The notes under the pieces: model-generated
Told to the model about the DNA's origin: nothing
The model's input: the letters and a program-made list of their open reading frames with translations, nothing else
Database searches by the model: none
Source of the DNA: Seribacter sp963934295
GTDB taxonomy: Bacteria; Verrucomicrobiota; Verrucomicrobiia; Opitutales; Seribacteraceae
NCBI GenBank assembly: GCA_963934295.1
Contig: CAWVXY010000008.1
Location: 24,256 to 88,255 of the forward strand
Direction of reading: 5' to 3'
DNA: 64,000 nt
Shown: positions 25,742 through 34,579 of the stretch, in pieces
Layout: every line of letters starts with the position of its first letter
Numbering within the stretch: the first letter of the stretch is position 1
Program-made: the position numbers and the translations under genes

Positions 25742-27958
25742 TTAAATCTCTAGAGACGACTCATCTTTGTGCGTCAAATTCTTATTCTCTGTGAGGTCTA
25801 TCCAATCTGACATAATTCGAAGTGATTCGTGAAGCCTAATATCAAAATTATCTGGTGCTATAAAATTGTCATTAGGCTCTATTGTTGCATTGTTTTCTCC
25901 ACGAACCTCTAAAGATTTCATATTTTGACTTTCAACTATGTTTAAAGTTATATTTTTCTTAGAGAATGCATTGTCTAATAATTTATCAAAGCTTATATTC
26001 ATAGTATTAGTAAACTTCTTATCCTCCTTTTTCTCAGAAATCCGGTTTTTCAAATTGAGAGAAAGAGAAGTATCATTCCTTTTGTTTTTATACCAAGCGA
26101 CATTTTTCTTTAAATATTTGAATTCTGGCAATACATTCTGTCGATCAAGACTTTTCTTTTGTAGTTCTAAAATATGTTCTTTCTTATAAACAAATTCATT
26201 GAGAGGGCGTCGAAAATTGACCGGTGCAATACTGTCGCATATTAAAGAATTTTCTAAATCTGACTCACCAATAGGTAAATAATGATTAATTGAAGACATA
26301 GAAATATCACTTTTAACACCTTGTATTTGGGTGCTTTCTCCTGATGGTAAGTAATACTTTTGAATGGTAATTTTAGCCGCACTTTTTTTACCGCTGGAAA
26401 CATTATAATTAAATGGTAAATTCATTTGTATTAAAGATTGAACAGTGCCTTTTCCGTGCGTCGTTTTATCTCCAACAATAAGAGCCCGTTTGTGATTCTG
26501 TAAAGCTCCCGCAACGATTTCGGAGGCAGATGCACTATATCTAGAAACTAATATTATCAGTGGACCCCCCCATGTAAGTTTTGGATTAAAATCGAACTTT
26601 TTACGTATCTTTCCATCTGTACTTTTTACTTGAACGACAGGACCTCTTGAAATAAACAAACCGGCCATACTAACCGCTTCACTCAAATAGCCGCCCCCAT
26701 TCCTCCTGAGATCTAATATTAAACCTTCAGCATTTTCAGTTTTCAGTTTTAAGATTAGTTCTTCAACATCATCGGTGGCTTTTGGTCCAGTACCGGTTGA
26801 ACCATAAAAAGATCTAAGCTCTATAACTCCGAGTTTTTTATCTCTTTGATTGTGATTTACTTTATGTATTGAAGCTGTCGCTAAATTGGAGGTCAACTTT
26901 ACCTTATCTCGGATAATTCTTACAATCTTTGTGGTTGATGGTGTAAGTTCAGGTTTAATTTCTAAACGAACCAGTGTGTCTTTGGGCCCTTTAATAAGTT
27001 CTACTATTTTAGATAATTTCATATCGACCACATCTACAAAGTCACCTTCGGCTTGTGCAACTTTGATTATTTGATCGTTTGGCTTGAGTTCACGAGATGA
27101 TTCTGCAGGACCTCCGGGCAACAACTCCCTTATTGTACAATATCCATCATTATCGCTTAGGACCGCCCCTATACCTACAAGTTCATTATTCATCGATTGA
27201 TCAAATCTTTCTTTCTCTTTAATGTTCATAAATGTAGTATGAGGATCAAACATTTGGGTAAGCGTTGTTAAATAAAGTTCTTGTACATCAGTGGCTTCAA
27301 AATCTTTAATGCTTTTACTCCAACGTTCATACCTTTTGCGTACTTTTTCTTTTGAATCTTTAGAAATAGTTGTAAATTTTTCTCCCTTAAATTCTAAAAA
27401 GGTCATATTTGTATCATATGCAGAAAGAATTTCTCCAAGAATTTCAAATTTTATTAGATTTTTCCATGTATTATTTAGGTCAATTTCATTTGTTTCCCAT
27501 GGTAATTCATCCCTGTTTGTCTGGTATGAACTATCTGTTTCAAAATTAAAATCTCTATTTAAATAATTCAGAACCCATTCTGATCTTTGCAGTGATTTTT
27601 CTTTATAAATATTGTAGATTTCAAACCCAGGAAATAAATTGCCCTGCTCGAAGTAAGTAATTAACGGAGGGGAATATCTCTCAAGAAATTCATTTACATG
27701 ACTTTGAGTAAAATATAGTTTTTGTTTATCCAATTTTTTAAGATAACTATGGATGAAGCCCGTTGAGTTGAGATCGTTTATTGAAACTTTGTTAAAATGG
27801 GCTTGTTGTAATGCTTGAACCAACCACTTTCCTTCCTGTTGCATTAAAGGAGTAGGAGCTAATTTATCGGCACTTAAAGTTATCGAGGTGTAGAAATAGA
27901 AAAAGACGAGCAATACTCGTTTTAGTATATGTGAGGTTTGTTTAAAATGTGGCTTCAT
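25742..27958 (-). CDS. prc: carboxy-terminal processing (tail-specific) protease
   Basis: The product has 738 residues, matching the long Prc/Tsp type. A signal peptide ends near residue 30 (FFYFYTSITLSADK), placing the enzyme in the periplasm, where it cleaves proteins at C-terminal tails and in several bacteria controls cell-wall enzymes. The N-terminal helical domain is followed by a PDZ domain (about 240-335, ELVGIGAVLSDNDGY and GPAESS). The S41 protease core has LILDLRRNGGGYLSEAV and the Ser/Lys dyad in SRYSASASEIVAG (about residue 476) and HGKGTVQ (about 501). A polar C-terminal extension follows. It is a single gene followed by a rhomboid gene upstream. Confidence 0.95.
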   Translation of the reverse strand: MKPHFKQTSHILKRVLLVFFYFYTSITLSADKLAPTPLMQQEGKWLVQALQQAHFNKVSINDLNSTGFIHSYLKKLDKQKLYFTQSHVNEFLERYSPPLITYFEQGNLFPGFEIYNIYKEKSLQRSEWVLNYLNRDFNFETDSSYQTNRDELPWETNEIDLNNTWKNLIKFEILGEILSAYDTNMTFLEFKGEKFTTISKDSKEKVRKRYERWSKSIKDFEATDVQELYLTTLTQMFDPHTTFMNIKEKERFDQSMNNELVGIGAVLSDNDGYCTIRELLPGGPAESSRELKPNDQIIKVAQAEGDFVDVVDMKLSKIVELIKGPKDTLVRLEIKPELTPSTTKIVRIIRDKVKLTSNLATASIHKVNHNQRDKKLGVIELRSFYGSTGTGPKATDDVEELILKLKTENAEGLILDLRRNGGGYLSEAVSMAGLFISRGPVVQVKSTDGKIRKKFDFNPKLTWGGPLIILVSRYSASASEIVAGALQNHKRALIVGDKTTHGKGTVQSLIQMNLPFNYNVSSGKKSAAKITIQKYYLPSGESTQIQGVKSDISMSSINHYLPIGESDLENSLICDSIAPVNFRRPLNEFVYKKEHILELQKKSLDRQNVLPEFKYLKKNVAWYKNKRNDTSLSLNLKNRISEKKEDKKFTNTMNISFDKLLDNAFSKKNITLNIVESQNMKSLEVRGENNATIEPNDNFIAPDNFDIRLHESLRIMSDWIDLTENKNLTHKDESSLEI

Positions 27959-27985
27959 TGTTGATTTTTACTACATAAAATTGAA

Positions 27986-28858
27986 TTATAGCAATCCTTT
28001 TGCTTTCTCTAAAGTCAACTTTTCCTCCTCAGTTAAAGAACCAAAACCTGAGTCATTGATTTTATCTAATATACGATCTACCTCTTTTTGTAATTGGTCT
28101 GTTGTTGAAAAATTAATCTTATAGTTTGATTTATCAACTTTCCTAGGACGAAATTGACCCGTGAATGTACTTGATTTTCTAGAATTGAAAATAAATTTAG
28201 GAAATGTACGACCAGATTGAAGGTAGAGGAAAAAAAAGGCTCCTCCAGCTAAACCTCCAAGATGTGCTGAATGTGCTATTCCAGAATTATCATTTAACTC
28301 ATTAAAAATAAATCCATAAGAATCGATAAGAAGAATTCCAACTAAGACCCATTTTGGCTTAATTCGGCAAGGCAGGAAGAAAAACAAAAGCAATGTAATT
28401 GGTCTAGAGGGATTTTTTAGACAATAATAAGATAAGCAACTCATTACAATTGCAGATGATCCAACAAGGAACTCACCACTTTCATTAAAAAAAAACCAAA
28501 ATAAACAACCGGATATACTACCAATAATGGTTAAATACCAAAAGTTATAAGTTCCTATTTCATCTTCTACGGCCTTACCTATAAAATAGAATCCCAACAG
28601 GTTCATTATTAGATGAAACGGGCCATCATGAAGTAAAGAATATGTTAAGGGAGTCCAAAGGAAAAAACTAAGAATTCCATGAGGTGAAAATGAAAAATAT
28701 TGATAGATAAAGTCAAACAAGTAAGGTGAAAAAAGTCGCAGTATTGAATGAAGAAAAAAACTGGCAATCAAAATTACCATAAAAATGTCTACCGCTCCTT
28801 TTGGATTAGTAATGAAACTTTTTCTCATGTATGGCCTATCGTACAACATACTAACCAA
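27986..28858 (-). CDS. rhomboid-family intramembrane serine protease
   Basis: The product has 290 residues. Six hydrophobic helices span about 20-225. The catalytic serine is in FLVGSSAIV (Ser135) and the histidine is in HSAHLGGLAGG, the expected Ser/His dyad. HLIMNLLGFYFIGKAVEDEIG gives the conserved Asn-containing helix 2. The C-terminal 60 residues are soluble and basic, ending EEEKLTLEKAKGLL, as in many bacterial rhomboids. Substrates are unknown. A start at residue 4 (MLYDRPY) is also possible. Confidence 0.9.
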   Translation of the reverse strand: MVSMLYDRPYMRKSFITNPKGAVDIFMVILIASFFLHSILRLFSPYLFDFIYQYFSFSPHGILSFFLWTPLTYSLLHDGPFHLIMNLLGFYFIGKAVEDEIGTYNFWYLTIIGSISGCLFWFFFNESGEFLVGSSAIVMSCLSYYCLKNPSRPITLLLFFFLPCRIKPKWVLVGILLIDSYGFIFNELNDNSGIAHSAHLGGLAGGAFFFLYLQSGRTFPKFIFNSRKSSTFTGQFRPRKVDKSNYKINFSTTDQLQKEVDRILDKINDSGFGSLTEEEKLTLEKAKGLL

Positions 28859-28921
28859 ACTAAAAGTTATTAAAGATTATGCAAATAAAGAATTAATTAT
28901 TTTATGAAACAATAATTGTTT

Positions 28922-30391
28922 ATGAGATTACCTTTTATATATATTTTATTACCTTACATTCTTCTTATTATTATTATTGAAAATAAATTACTATCTCCTA
29001 ATATAATTATATGTTCATTTTATATAATATCCATAATTCTAATTTACATATCAATAAAATTTGAAAAAGTAAGAATTATTATCTTTATATTTATTATATC
29101 CTTATATAAATTATATTCAAATTATAATTTAGAAAAAGGAGATATTAATATAGCTTTACCTGAAAGAGAAGTAACAATAGAAGTAATTTTCAATAAAAAG
29201 AAAATGATTAAAGGTGATATATATTACATTGGTATAATAAAAGATATAAATATTAACAAAAACTACTTAAATAACCTGACTATACATTCAAAATTAACAA
29301 ACTTTGATAAAACCGATTTGACTGGTAAAAATTTAGTAATTAAAGGTTTACTATCATATTTAAATAAGAACGGATATCAGGATTTAGTAATTAATCGATG
29401 TATAATTTTATTTATAAAAGAAAAGATTTCTATTATAGATAATATTATTATTCCATTAAGAAAATATATAACCAATACTTTAGATAAATCATCTAAATTA
29501 AATCCCAATTTAGTGCATTTTCAAAATGGTATATTTTTGGGTAAAACAGAGAATATATCTAAAGGGGACTATGATGTATTTAAGTTTAGCGGAACATTGC
29601 ATTTGTTCGCTGTCAGTGGATTACACATCGGATTTATATATGTAATTTTTAAAAAGTTATTTTCCTATATCTTTAAACAAGGATTAGCGGTAGAAATTTT
29701 GGTTACATTTATGTTAATATTATATTTATATTTAGTAAATCATCCACCCTCCGCTGTCAGAGCACTACTAATGATAAATTCATGGCAGGTTTCACAAATA
29801 ATTTTTAAGAAAAAAAATTCCATATCCTCTTTATTTTTATCTTGTTTTGTAGTTCTTTTCTGGGATCCTGGATCTATTATGGAAATTGGTTTTCAATTAT
29901 CCTATACAGTTGTGCTATCTATATTGATAATTAGATTAAATTTAAGAGAAAAGGAAAAAATTCGGAGTACTAAAATTAAAGATTCTCTAATAATAACTTA
30001 TGCTGCATTTTGTGGAAGTTTTCTTTTAATATTTGATTATTTTCAAATTATTGTACCAGGGTCTATATTTATTAATATTTTAGTAGTACCTTTTGTTTTT
30101 ATAGTTATTAATTGTATTTTCATAAATTTAATTTTTACAACAGAAATTTTAAATTATATTATATACTTTAATTACAAATCTATTATTTTTATTACTAATA
30201 GCTTATCATACAATGGTTTAACATTCTTTCAGTTCGAAAATCATGTTCCTCTCCATAATATCTCTCACATTTTGTATCCGCTTTCGTTGTTTATTTTCTT
30301 TTCTCGGTTTAATCAATTTTTACCTAGATATTTATCTTATGTTTTAATACCGATAATAATTTGGGGGGGGGTAACCTTAATTTTTATTTAA
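28922..30391 (+). CDS. ComEC/Rec2-type competence channel protein (no nuclease domain)
   Basis: The product has about 489 residues from the ATG; a TTG two codons upstream is possible. The hydrophobic N-terminus and a soluble OB-like segment (ITIHSKLTNF...) precede the ComEC competence core: GTLHLFAVSGLHIGFIY, NHPPSAVRALLMI and WDPGSIMEIGFQLSY. These are family hallmarks. ComEC forms the inner-membrane channel for single-stranded DNA uptake. The C-terminal metallo-beta-lactamase domain of many ComEC proteins is absent; the ORF ends after the last helices at a run of nine G. The gene is strikingly AT-rich compared with its neighbours. Its 3' end overlaps the convergent redoxin gene by 15 bp. 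Confidence 0.85.
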   Translation: MRLPFIYILLPYILLIIIIENKLLSPNIIICSFYIISIILIYISIKFEKVRIIIFIFIISLYKLYSNYNLEKGDINIALPEREVTIEVIFNKKKMIKGDIYYIGIIKDININKNYLNNLTIHSKLTNFDKTDLTGKNLVIKGLLSYLNKNGYQDLVINRCIILFIKEKISIIDNIIIPLRKYITNTLDKSSKLNPNLVHFQNGIFLGKTENISKGDYDVFKFSGTLHLFAVSGLHIGFIYVIFKKLFSYIFKQGLAVEILVTFMLILYLYLVNHPPSAVRALLMINSWQVSQIIFKKKNSISSLFLSCFVVLFWDPGSIMEIGFQLSYTVVLSILIIRLNLREKEKIRSTKIKDSLIITYAAFCGSFLLIFDYFQIIVPGSIFINILVVPFVFIVINCIFINLIFTTEILNYIIYFNYKSIIFITNSLSYNGLTFFQFENHVPLHNISHILYPLSLFIFFSRFNQFLPRYLSYVLIPIIIWGGVTLIFI

Positions 30392-31498
30392 AACCCGTAA
30401 AAACGATCTTTTTAAACTTTTCTGATCAATTATTCCGTTTGTCCCGTAATCAAATTTTCCATCTCCGTTCAAGACTCTACAAAATGGAGTAGTTTTAAAC
30501 CCCACCGAATCTCTTAATTTAGTCAAATCTGAGATTTCTTTAGCCGAGGTGTAAAAGTTTAATGTAGATAATTGCGCTCTTTTTAATATTTCTAGTGCAT
30601 TTGTTTTTTCATTTTCGTCACATATGCAAATTGTGTATACTTTTAATCCCCTTTTTCTAAAGATTTTATAGCTTGTGGAAATACCAATTAAATTTTCTCT
30701 TGTTTGTGTTTGGTTATCGTAAATTGTCCATATGTAAAAAAATCTTGGATATTTCGTTTCTTGTTTTAAAAAAAAATTTAATTTCCTTTTGTCTGCATAA
30801 TTTAAGTATATCGTTTCTTGAGCATATCTCTTCCTTACTCTTTCAACTAAATTTAAATCCTCCTGAAACTTTATCGATGTTCCATAAACCTTTGTCCGTG
30901 TATATGAATAATTTTCTTTTAATAACTTTTCTACAGCTTGACTAAATTCTCCATTTTTCAGTTCATCTGGTTTTTCATGGTTTCCCAACCTTCCACTATA
31001 AGTTAATTTACCATTTTTGTTAAAAAGGTATGCACTCGGAGTTATTTTTACTTTTAAACTTTTGGTTATAATCTGGTCTTTCCCGTCATATACAAACGGA
31101 AAATTGTAGTTTTCCGTTTCTGCTCTTTCTTTCATTTCCTCAAAAGAATCACCAGAATCTGTATATGCTAACTCATCTGGTAATATTGCCTTTTCATAAT
31201 TTGGGGAAATGACCATCAGCTTAATTCCTTGTTTTATCCAAATACTGTTTCTTGATATTACATTCTTTTGAAATTGTTGTGAGACTTTACAATGATTTGA
31301 TAGAAAAATTATTGCCGCTCCTGTTTTTCCCATAAGGTCCTTATTCTTATACATCTCACCATTCACCCCCTTTAAATTAAATGGTTTTATTTTATCTATC
31401 GAAAAACCTTCATCTAATCCATGTGACTGAAACCAAGTCACACTAATTGCTAGGATTAATATCGTTATCCTTTTAATATTATTTATCTTTATGTACAT
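30377..31498 (-). CDS. exported redoxin/thioredoxin-fold protein
   Basis: The product has 373 residues. A signal peptide or anchor covers about 8-26 (ITILILAISVTWFQSHG). The first domain (about 38-190) is an AhpC/TSA-redoxin-like thioredoxin fold: FNLKGVNGEMYKNKDLMGK, then AAIIFLSNHCKVSQQFQ with a single Cys where related proteins have NHCP, then VKITPSAYLFNKNGKLTYSG. A second, weaker thioredoxin-like region (about 240-370) includes TTPFCRVLNGDGKFDYG. Redox chemistry outside the cytoplasm is likely, but the CxxC pair is missing, so oxidoreductase activity is uncertain. It is convergent with and overlaps the ComEC gene. Confidence 0.65.
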   Translation of the reverse strand: MYIKINNIKRITILILAISVTWFQSHGLDEGFSIDKIKPFNLKGVNGEMYKNKDLMGKTGAAIIFLSNHCKVSQQFQKNVISRNSIWIKQGIKLMVISPNYEKAILPDELAYTDSGDSFEEMKERAETENYNFPFVYDGKDQIITKSLKVKITPSAYLFNKNGKLTYSGRLGNHEKPDELKNGEFSQAVEKLLKENYSYTRTKVYGTSIKFQEDLNLVERVRKRYAQETIYLNYADKRKLNFFLKQETKYPRFFYIWTIYDNQTQTRENLIGISTSYKIFRKRGLKVYTICICDENEKTNALEILKRAQLSTLNFYTSAKEISDLTKLRDSVGFKTTPFCRVLNGDGKFDYGTNGIIDQKSLKRSFLRVLNKN

Positions 31499-31560
31499 TT
31501 TTTTATTTCCGTAAACAAAGAGTTGAAGGTTTTGCGTTCTGCATCTATTAAATTAACACT

Positions 31561-32727
31561 ATGTATCCTATAGACATAAAGGAGAATTGGTTTAGCGGTA
31601 AAGGCCATTGGTCTGATGTTCCTGATGAAGAATGGTTCAATTGGAAATGGCAAATGAGAAATCGCTTAACCCGAAAAGAACATTTTGAAAAATATTTAAA
31701 GCTTTCTGATAATGAAATAGGTGGGTTTGATGTTGCTGAAAATAAACTTTCTGTATCAGTTACGCCGTATTTTTTTAATTTAATTGATCCGAATAATCCA
31801 AATTGTCCCATTCGAAAACAATTAATTCCTTCTTCTTTTGAATCTATTGCATCCAAGGGAGAAATGAAAGACCCTGTTGGGGAAGAAAATACCATGCCGG
31901 TTCCTGGTATTGTCCATCGATATCCAGACAGGGTTTTATTTTTAGTAACTGATAGGTGTGCCTCATATTGTAGGTATTGCACAAGAAGCAGATTAGTTTC
32001 AAATGCACAAGATTATGGCTTTCACCCTTCCCTAGAAGAAGGGTTTCAATATATTGAAAATAACACTTCTATTCGAGATGTTTTAATTAGCGGTGGTGAT
32101 CCTTTATTATTATCTGATGAAAAATTATCCGCCATTTTTAATCGGTTAAAAAGTATCGATCATGTAGAATTCGTAAGAATCGGCTCTAGAATTCCAGTTT
32201 TTTTACCTCAAAGAATTACTGATAATTTATTATCTATTTTTGAAGAACAAGAAAACCTATGGATGAGTATACATGTAAACCACCCCTTAGAGTGTACTAA
32301 AGAGCTTTATACAGCTTGTAGAAAAATTGTTAAGGCTGGTATACCTTTAGGTAATCAAACTGTTTTACTTAAGGGAATAAATGACGAAACAAGTATTATG
32401 AAAAGCCTTTTACATCGATTAATGATGATGAAGGTAAAACCTTACTATTTATATCAATGCGACTTGATAGAAGGAAGTGCTCATTTGCGAACTGATCCAT
32501 CGGTTGGTCTAAAAATTATTAGTGAGCTAAGGGGATTCACATCAGGTTACAGTATTCCACAATTTGTTATAGATGCACCAGGGGGCGGAGGTAAGATTCC
32601 TATTAATCCTGAATATGTCTTAAAGCACGATGAGGAGGGAATATTATTAAAAAATTATGAAGGTGAAACATTTCATTACCCCTCAAGTAAAAATTTTTTA
32701 CCTAAACAGCCTTTTCTTATTCCTTAA
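31561..32727 (+). CDS. kamA: lysine 2,3-aminomutase family radical SAM enzyme
   Basis: The product has 388 residues. The radical SAM cluster motif is CASYCRYC (Cys133, Cys137, Cys140). The core follows clostridial lysine 2,3-aminomutase closely: DVLISGGDPLLLSDEKL, VEFVRIGSRIPVFLPQRIT, YQCDLIEGSAHLRT and VIDAPGGGGKIP. The latter two contain the Asp residues that bind lysine. It probably converts L-alpha-lysine to beta-lysine, which marine bacteria acetylate as an osmolyte. No acetyltransferase (AblB) or EF-P genes are next to it, so the EpmB-like role of modifying EF-P remains an alternative, though EpmB is shorter. It abuts dnaN convergently. Confidence 0.82.
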   Translation: MYPIDIKENWFSGKGHWSDVPDEEWFNWKWQMRNRLTRKEHFEKYLKLSDNEIGGFDVAENKLSVSVTPYFFNLIDPNNPNCPIRKQLIPSSFESIASKGEMKDPVGEENTMPVPGIVHRYPDRVLFLVTDRCASYCRYCTRSRLVSNAQDYGFHPSLEEGFQYIENNTSIRDVLISGGDPLLLSDEKLSAIFNRLKSIDHVEFVRIGSRIPVFLPQRITDNLLSIFEEQENLWMSIHVNHPLECTKELYTACRKIVKAGIPLGNQTVLLKGINDETSIMKSLLHRLMMMKVKPYYLYQCDLIEGSAHLRTDPSVGLKIISELRGFTSGYSIPQFVIDAPGGGGKIPINPEYVLKHDEEGILLKNYEGETFHYPSSKNFLPKQPFLIP

Positions 32728-33867
32728 TTAATCAGTTCTTATTGGCATAACCACACAGAGAAAAATTAAGGTATCTTTTTCTTCATCTTTCACTTTAAAA
32801 ACTCCAGGACTCATATCATCCCTAAATTCGAGTGATATTTTATCTTTGGTTATTGATTTTAACGGATCTAATAAAAATCGTGGGTTAAATGATACAGCAG
32901 CTTCTTCACCTTTATAACTAATTGGCATAGATTCACATGCATCACCTACAACACTTTGTCCGGTAATTTCCATTTCTTCTGGTTTTATTCTTAAGGTAAC
33001 CTTTTCATCAGAAACTAAAGCTGCCCTATGAACACATTCTTGCATTAATTCTCGTTCAATTTCTGCACTATTAAAATCATCTTTTGGAATAACTTGTTTG
33101 TAGTTTGGATATTTTCCTTCCACTACTTTTGAAACCAAATAGACAGACTCCATAAAACCATTATTTGCTTCTTCTGAATTTTCTACTTTTAATTCAAATG
33201 CAACCTGTCGGTCTGTAAATGATATATTAATGTCTTTTCCAATATCTGGAAGTTTTTCTATTTCTGTAACTGTTAAGGAGGGAAGAATAAATTCTCCACC
33301 ATCTCCTTCATTAACTGTGATTGCTCGATTTGTTACTGCTAATCTTCTTCCATCAGTTGCTACCAGCGAAAGCTTTTCTTTACTAAACTGAAAAAAGACA
33401 CCTTTCAGCATATATCTTTCTTCATTTACTGATTGAGCATAAGAGACACTCTTGAGCATTGATATTACTTCATTTCTTTCTAAAGAAAATTCTTTTTGAC
33501 CTTCCAGTTCAGGTAATGGCGGGAATTCTTTGCTATCCATACCAATAACATTAAAAATAGAACCTCTGGTACTAATTGTTGCTTTCGAATTATCAGATGT
33601 TTCAACACTTACTTCCATATCCGCTAATTCTCTGACAATTCTTCCAATTTCTTTCACGGGCAAAGTTATAGAACCTTCTTCATTTACATCAGCCTTTACC
33701 GAACACCGGGCACCTAAATCAAGGTTGGTTGTTGTTAACCTCACTAAGCCCTCTTTTGCTTCTAATAAAACATTTTGAAGTATGGGCATAGTTTTTCGTG
33801 CACCAACTACGCTGGTTACCAATTGTAACCCTGAACTAAAATGATCTCGATTTATCTTAAATTTCAT
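32728..33867 (-). CDS. dnaN: DNA polymerase III beta subunit (sliding clamp)
   Basis: The product has 379 residues, the normal length. The dimeric ring tethers DNA polymerase to its template. The N-terminal MKFKINRDHFSSGLQLVTSVV, the VATDGRRLAVT motif and the C-terminal LIFLCVVMPIRTD tail are typical. Three clamp folds are evident by length. Neither dnaA nor recF is adjacent, so this is not the usual dnaA-dnaN origin locus. The gene's upstream gap is unusually homopolymer-rich. No Shine-Dalgarno is visible. Confidence 0.97.
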   Translation of the reverse strand: MKFKINRDHFSSGLQLVTSVVGARKTMPILQNVLLEAKEGLVRLTTTNLDLGARCSVKADVNEEGSITLPVKEIGRIVRELADMEVSVETSDNSKATISTRGSIFNVIGMDSKEFPPLPELEGQKEFSLERNEVISMLKSVSYAQSVNEERYMLKGVFFQFSKEKLSLVATDGRRLAVTNRAITVNEGDGGEFILPSLTVTEIEKLPDIGKDINISFTDRQVAFELKVENSEEANNGFMESVYLVSKVVEGKYPNYKQVIPKDDFNSAEIERELMQECVHRAALVSDEKVTLRIKPEEMEITGQSVVGDACESMPISYKGEEAAVSFNPRFLLDPLKSITKDKISLEFRDDMSPGVFKVKDEEKDTLIFLCVVMPIRTD

Positions 33868-34111
33868 TGGTAATCTTTTTGACTGAAAAAAAGATATTCT
33901 TCAATCTAGAATTATTAAAGATAATTAAACAAATATAAAAAGTATTCTTTATTATAGAGGAAAAAAAGAACAACAACATTTTAAACACTTGAAAAAGAAC
34001 ATTTTACGAAAATTTTTTTTGTTAATAAAAAAAGAACAAACGGGAACAAAAGAAATCTTTTTTTTTTTTTGTTAAAAAACAATTTAAATCAACAAATTTT
34101 TAACAAGTTGT
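33868..34111. other. AT-rich gap upstream of dnaN with repeated AAAGAAC-like motifs
   Basis: This 244-bp gap has no gene. On the plus strand GAACA appears several times within about 80 bp, as AAAAAGAACAAC, AAAAAGAACATT, AAAAAGAACAAA and GGGAACAAAA, next to a run of more than ten T (near 34059-34072). The minus strand must carry the dnaN promoter; TTGTTT and TAGATT about 18 bp apart near 33910-33945 are a weak candidate. No TTATNCACA DnaA boxes were found, so I do not call an origin. Confidence 0.4.
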
Positions 34112-34465
34112 TTATTTTTTAGCTAAAGATTCTAAATACTCCCAAAAACTTTGATGATTTTCTAATATAGCATCATCTGAAGAAGGCATTTTACAACGAA
34201 CTAAAAAATCATTTAAAGAATTTTTTTGTAAAATAAAATGACAGTGTAAAGAAATATCAACTTTCTCAAAATATACACGAAGATCATCTATTCTAAGTCG
34301 ATAAAAAGATTTTCCATTTCTCAAGAAAGTACCAACGGAGGAATTTTCTCCGGATAATATTTCACTCGTAAGAGAACTTAATTTATCCATTAAATGAAGT
34401 TGGTCAGTTTGGCTTAATAAATTAAGTTCTTTTAAGCTTTGTTCAGAAAAAGTTACTTGAAACAT
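34112..34465 (-). CDS. solitary RelE/ParE-fold protein
   Basis: The product has 117 residues. The pattern MFQVTFSEQSLKELNLLS, a helix-turn-helix-like pair of helices, then VGTFLRNGKSFYRLRIDDLR and VYFEKVD matches the RelE/ParE mRNase toxin fold, in which the (Y/F)R(L/I)R...(D/Y)xR strands are diagnostic. The C-terminus is extended by about 30 residues (MPSSDDAILENHQSFWEYLE). No antitoxin gene is next to it on either side, so it may be a domesticated or housekeeping RelE-fold protein and not a toxin-antitoxin toxin. Function is unproven. Confidence 0.6.
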   Translation of the reverse strand: MFQVTFSEQSLKELNLLSQTDQLHLMDKLSSLTSEILSGENSSVGTFLRNGKSFYRLRIDDLRVYFEKVDISLHCHFILQKNSLNDFLVRCKMPSSDDAILENHQSFWEYLESLAKK

Positions 34466-34579
34466 AAAATGAGATGAAAGAGAAAAATAATTCTAATGAC
34501 AATTGATTTATTTTATTTAAAGATTCTTTGTTAACTTTCCTGCAAACAAATCCCTTAATAAATAAATAAACAAAATTAC

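Noticed and set aside
33868..34111. replication origin next to dnaN
   Set aside because: No DnaA boxes of the TTATNCACA type, no dnaA and no recF nearby; AT-richness alone is not enough.
34112..34465. type II toxin-antitoxin operon
   Set aside because: No small antitoxin-like ORF lies on either side in the same orientation.
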